DNA of 64,000 bases from Physcomitrium patens (lineage: Eukaryota > Streptophyta > Bryopsida > Funariales > Funariaceae): the NCBI RefSeq assembly GCF_000002425.4, contig NC_037265.1, positions 106,835 to 170,834 of the forward strand, read 5' to 3'. The notes under the pieces are model-generated. The model was not told the DNA's origin. It worked only from the letters and a program-made list of their open reading frames with translations, and ran no database searches. Numbering within the stretch: position 1 is the stretch's first letter; each line of letters starts with the position of its first letter. A program made the translations under genes and the position numbers. Below, in pieces: positions 59,752 through 64,000 of this stretch.

Positions 59752-60514
59752 TGTGATTGCTCGTTTTACTTATTCCAAATTAATCTAATGGAAATAAATC
59801 TGTATAGGGAGATTCGAACACGGGGAATGACTAGTTTCTTAAGCATTCACGTTAGGGTCACACAATCAATTACCTCTTGAATGTATCGTCTCTACTTCTA
59901 ATACTGAATACACAAGGAAACTATAATCTCCTCCTTCACCTTATTGGTCTCTTCCTTACAGCAATTCAATCATACCAATAACTGCTATTTCGACCAATAT
60001 ATTCACCTTCATAATCTCCAACTATAATACTATGCCTTCACAGCTTTCAACACACAATTACCCTCATTCCAATCACTAGAATTCTTCACACAAAACTGCC
60101 ATTCACATTACGGTGTTTCACACAAACACAGACTCATTCTCTTTGCTAAACTACAATCAGATTTCAGTATTCAATCTTTCTTCTTCTCAAATAATACCAA
60201 TCACATTTCCATTCCATAATCCACTTCACAATATTCAAAAACTCTCAATCCTCTTATTCAAAGAAAATAACAAACAAAAGAAAAGAGGTAGCACCAAGCT
60301 TACCCCGGCTCACAACTATCACAGTGATGGCACCTTAATTAACTTCTACAACTCCTATATACTTTCTCCTAATTCTCTAGATTCTAATCGTTACTTTGTA
60401 ATTAACTACTTTTAATAACTAAATCACTCATCCGTCCTCCTGAATTTTCTATTATATGGACTATTAATATATTTTACCAATATCTTTCAAAAATGAATTA
60501 ATATCTATTCTACA
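59752..60514 (-). repeat. 3' LTR of the family C element
   Basis: 763 bp. TGTGATTGCTCG at the left end and tctaca at the right end. Very similar to 39639-40397. On the element strand it is preceded by aggagttgggcta, a purine-rich stretch fit for plus-strand priming. Confidence 0.92.
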
Positions 60515-60639
60515 TAGCCCAACTCCTATCTGTATAGTGTCCTCACAAACACTCAATTGATACTTATCTAAAAATTATCTAACAAAACTCTACAAAAATT
60601 GCGAACCCTCTAGCCTATCTTATTAATCAATTGCCATAG

Positions 60640-62450
60640 TATTTGTTATTGGTTCCACCGATTCTGGTTCCAACTACAAATCTTCGTCCTCCTCCAGTCC
60701 TTCTATCGGTTCCTGCCTCAACTGAGCTGAAAGGTCTTCATTGTATTTGCCCAGTTCACGGACTTGAGCTTCTAATTTTAGGATATGGGCATCTCTTAAT
60801 TCCAACTAGCGCTGAAAGTGACTCTTCTCTTTTAGAACTTTGGGAACTGGCAATGTCGATACTTATGCTTGACCAATATTGATTAAATCCTCTGCCAATC
60901 TTGTCACCTCGACATTCAAGGCCTCAATTTCAGCCTTTAACTGCTCCATTTCATATCTGTATTAGTCGCTTAATATCAATTTCTCTTGTGCCAAAAACTC
61001 GATCTTTACTTGTTCCATTATCAATTGACCCTTCGCTTTTTTTAGTTCCAAAATTGAATGACTGCGAGCCCGGAATAGTTCTTACCTACGGGTCTCCACC
61101 ATGCGTTCTCTTTCTTTATCCTAAGCTTCCTGTTGTTTTCTAATTTTTTGCTCCAATAGCAGCTTGGATTTCGCATTCGCTTCGATGATCCGTTCTTGCT
61201 CTTCAATTCTTTGGATCTGCTCCAATATCACCTTTTTTCTTGCCTCTAATTCCTGTTTACCACTGCTCTCTACATCCAATGCTCGTACCATGTAATGTAT
61301 TTGTGAAATGTATTTCAATAGAGCATTTTTAAGATGTATGCCTTCTGATAGTCGGCCCTGTGGAAACGCTAACTGATTGATATCTAACAATGTCAGGACT
61401 TCATTCTCTTTTTCCACCACCAAACAAATCGGATCCGTTTCCGGTTCCCCAATTTTATGTATTATCTCTATTGTATTGACATTCTATGCCAACAAATTTT
61501 GTTCTCGTTGCAGAGGCACTGGCATTGGTTCAAAACTTCCCTCTACTGGCGATGTTTACCACAATGTGTACGCGATCACAACATACACATAATTGGAATA
61601 TAGCAACATTGTAAACTTTCCTATTTTGTGCTTGGCTCCCATTTTTGCATGAATACGGGTTGCTACATAAGCTGCCTAATTGAACACCATCCCTTCAAAC
61701 ATCCCTACTGCTGCAAACATTAACCGTCTTGACATATATGTGTTGTATCAATATAACCCTAGATGCCTCAACACGAAGGGCGTTCATTCCATGAGCTGAG
61801 GTATAATTGCCTTATTCGTCTGCCAACCTTGGTTCTTCTCAAACAATGACATGCCACCTTTGAAATAACTTCCCGGTCGGAAGTCACTGGACTCCTCAAC
61901 ATCCACCGCAATCTCTCCAACTAGAAGAAACAATATTTTTTTGAGGATCTTCTCATCAATACTGATAACGCATCCTTGTACTACGCTCAATCCATCCTAT
62001 GGGTCATAGTTCGCGATGTATTCTTCCACTAATGCCACATTAATTGAAGGCAAACTATCTCACCTTCGTAAAAACTGAAACATTTACGCGTTTCAAAAAT
62101 CTCATATTCTCCTTGGCATCTAGCAAATCTTTAGCTTCATAGGCTCCATATTGGTAACAATTACTACGGATGGTGGTTCTAAATTGCATTCAGCTTTCAC
62201 ATTTTGGCCACTTTTCTCTCTGTCTGTAGCTCTCTTTGCACTCTCAATCGCCATGACGCACACTCTTTCCAGCTCCAACTGTCAATACTACCCTCCAGTA
62301 CTCCAAAACACCCAAAATTATAACACCAAAAAGAAACAATAACAGAATGCGACACCTTAGAATGACCGTAAATGAGTGCCCCACTCTTATTCTTTTACTT
62401 AATAGTAATAATGACAACATGTTACTCCTACTGTCCATTTCTCACCTCTA
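60640..62450 (-). pseudogene. extra coding-like region between integrase and 3' LTR of family C
   Basis: In the env position there is about 1.8 kb with open minus-strand stretches. 61121-61423 (100 codons) is strongly helical and coiled-coil-like (EARKKVILEQIQRIEEQE, KSKLLLEQKIRKQQ). 61784-61990 has FRPGSYFKGGMSLFEKNQGW. No transmembrane envelope signature is visible. It may be an accessory ORF of the family or captured host sequence. Broken. Confidence 0.6.
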
Positions 62451-62579
62451 TCTCATCTAACATATTAGTAATTACCAACTATCCTTTCAACCACTTCTAC
62501 ATCCTAACGTACTTAATTAGGTCTATCTTAAGTACATTTGATGTGACCTCCTCCAGAAATTAAAAACCCGTCCCGAGTT

Positions 62580-63755
62580 TTATGTATGATATAACTGTAA
62601 TCGGTTCCCGTAAATGCAGGCACTGAATCGATGACCCATGAAATCCTCCAATTGAATAGACCCATTGAAAAACCCTTCAATCACACAATATGGCCTATGC
62701 CAGTGAACTTGAAATTTATCCAAAAAATGATTAAACTTGCTATCATACAACAATACCAAATTATTGGGCATAAAACTCTTTGGACGCAGTTTACTATCAT
62801 AGTAACTCTTCCGCCATTTTTGAGTTTCTTCCATGTTGAAGAGAGATGTAGCCCGTATTTCATCTAATTTGTCTAACCCTGCCAACCGATATTGGAGTGA
62901 TTCCTTATCTCCAAGACGTTCATTCAACGCAATGTGCAAATTATGAACTTCGAATTCAATTGGTAATATTGCTTCTTGCCTGTACACCAATTGGAATGGT
63001 GTAGAATTGGTAGTCACTTTATATGCACTACGATACGCCCACAATATCGCAAATAATTTAGTATCCCAATCTGTTCCTTCGCCCGAAATTATTTTGATTA
63101 AAATCTTACATAAAATACTATTGGTCTTTTTCATCTATCCATTGGTCCGAAGATGATATGGTGTTGTTTTTCTATACTTGATTTTGTATGTGTTCATCAA
63201 GGCTGCTATAGTGGCATTTATGAAATGGATGTCGCGATCGCTAACCAATTCTTTCGGACACCCAAATCGAGTAATAATATTCTCATACAGAAAAGTGGCC
63301 ACCGTACTAGCATTATCATTGTGGGTAGCAATAGCCTCCGCCCATTTGGTTACATAGTCCGTGGCGACTAAAATATACCACTTTTGTCCATGTCTCGATG
63401 TTGGTGCAATGAGTCCAACAAAATCAATTCCCTATTTCTCAAATAGTGCCTATGCCAAGATTGGTACGAACGACATTACTGAAGTATCCGTGGGTTGACT
63501 AATTTGTTGATATGGATCACAACGACGAACAAATTGGTGCACATCAGAAAACATTGTCGGCCACCAATATCCGGCCATTAAAGCCTTGCGAGCAGTACTG
63601 TCACCCCCAAAATGTCCACCACAACTATCCAAATAACATCCCTCTAGTATCGATTGTACTTCACTAGAAAAGATGCAACTGCGTAGAATTCCATCCCGGC
63701 CTTGCTTATACAAGGTATCTCCCATCATCGTATACGGTGTACATTTTAAAATCAA
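62580..63755 (-). pseudogene. family C integrase (remnant)
   Basis: Zinc-binding part in 63450-63755 (GGHFGGDSTARKALMAGYWWP). A core region follows, still recognisable on the minus strand around 63160-63440 (block with VTKWAEA-type sequence). 62580-63134 holds the end of the core and C-terminal part (FAILWAYRSAYKVTTNSTPF, PIEFEV). Typical of gypsy integrases. Confidence 0.88.
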
Positions 63756-63992
63756 TCATTTCTTGAGTTTCTCACTATATGTAGGTGGAAAGTTCTGAAA
63801 TGTTGGATATTGGATCAATTCACTATAGTCGGTTGTAATCACTTTGACAGTAAATAGCTGCGCGTCAGGAAGTGCATCATTAATAGGCTCATTATTCAAG
63901 ATATTGGACAATCGGGACAAGTGATCCGCATTGGCATGTTTCTTTCCTGATCGTACATTGATAGTAAAATTAAATTCTTGAAGTAATAACAC
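63756..63992 (-). pseudogene. family C RNase H end (remnant)
   Basis: LLLQEFNFTINVRSGKKHANADHLSRL is the standard end of gypsy RNase H, followed by a spacer to integrase. The domain continues beyond the window edge. Confidence 0.85.
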
Positions 63993-64000
63993 CCATCGAG

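Larger units (their letters stand above)
59752..64000 (-). mobile_element. family C gypsy element, 5' part outside the window
   Basis: 3' LTR 59752-60514, then (moving right, against the element's direction) an extra coding-like region 60640-62450, integrase 62580-63755 and RNase H from 63756 on. RT, protease, gag and the 5' LTR must lie beyond base 64000. It inserted into a family B LTR; the 5 bases before it are gtcat (59747-59751). About ten breaks are visible in this part. Confidence 0.9.

Noticed and set aside
60640-62450. Retroviral-type envelope gene
   Set aside because: The region sits in the env position, but no signal peptide, cleavage site or transmembrane anchor is visible; the open stretches look coiled-coil.

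Overview
The window is a retrotransposon-dominated piece of a land-plant nuclear genome. The evidence is AT-rich DNA packed with Ty1/copia and Ty3/gypsy elements, including a chromodomain gypsy (chromovirus), with one long clean cellular ORF in a GC-richer island. The gypsy mix (a chromovirus plus an FLDD-type reverse transcriptase family) and the lack of any typical angiosperm gene make a non-flowering plant (bryophyte, lycophyte, fern or gymnosperm) my guess. That is inference, and no species is claimed. I saw no CRISPR array, bacterial operon, rRNA gene or convincing tRNA gene.

Five LTR families are named here for convenience. A is the Ty1/copia element at the left edge. B is a chromovirus with ~560-bp LTRs, TGTCA...TGACA. 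C is a gypsy with ~760-bp LTRs, TGTGAT...TCTACA. D is known here only as ~1.3-kb LTR copies. E is a gypsy with 1.3-1.8-kb LTRs, TGTCGTATTACG...CGACA, and an FLDD reverse transcriptase.

Layout: 1-4231 is a copia element cut by the window edge. 4590-5950 is a very old copia remnant on the minus strand. An old C LTR (6012-6558 and 21731-21855) is split by a whole B chromovirus (6559-21725), which is itself split by a fairly young E element (11557-20340). 21870-25424 holds a decayed D LTR, a short tandem repeat split by a C-like solo LTR, and unassigned AT-rich DNA. 25425-53460 is one continuous nest. An E LTR holds an old E element (25463-51959), and that element holds two D LTRs, a B fragment, a C element and another E element (41286-49220).

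54706-57995 is the only low-copy, GC-richer island. It holds a C-rich 12-bp minisatellite, a probable 5' leader and a 441-codon single-exon ORF (56398-57723) for a multi-pass membrane protein I cannot assign to a family. After it come a copia remnant starting 272 bp past the stop codon, a B LTR fragment, and a C element that runs off the right edge and has an extra coiled-coil coding region in the env position.

The retroelements are fossils. Apart from 11557-20340, most carry many disruptions. The most informative results are the order of insertions read from target-site duplications, a perfect hairpin just after the TATA box in the B LTRs, telomere-like G-poor tracts inside older E LTRs, and the unassigned membrane-protein gene.
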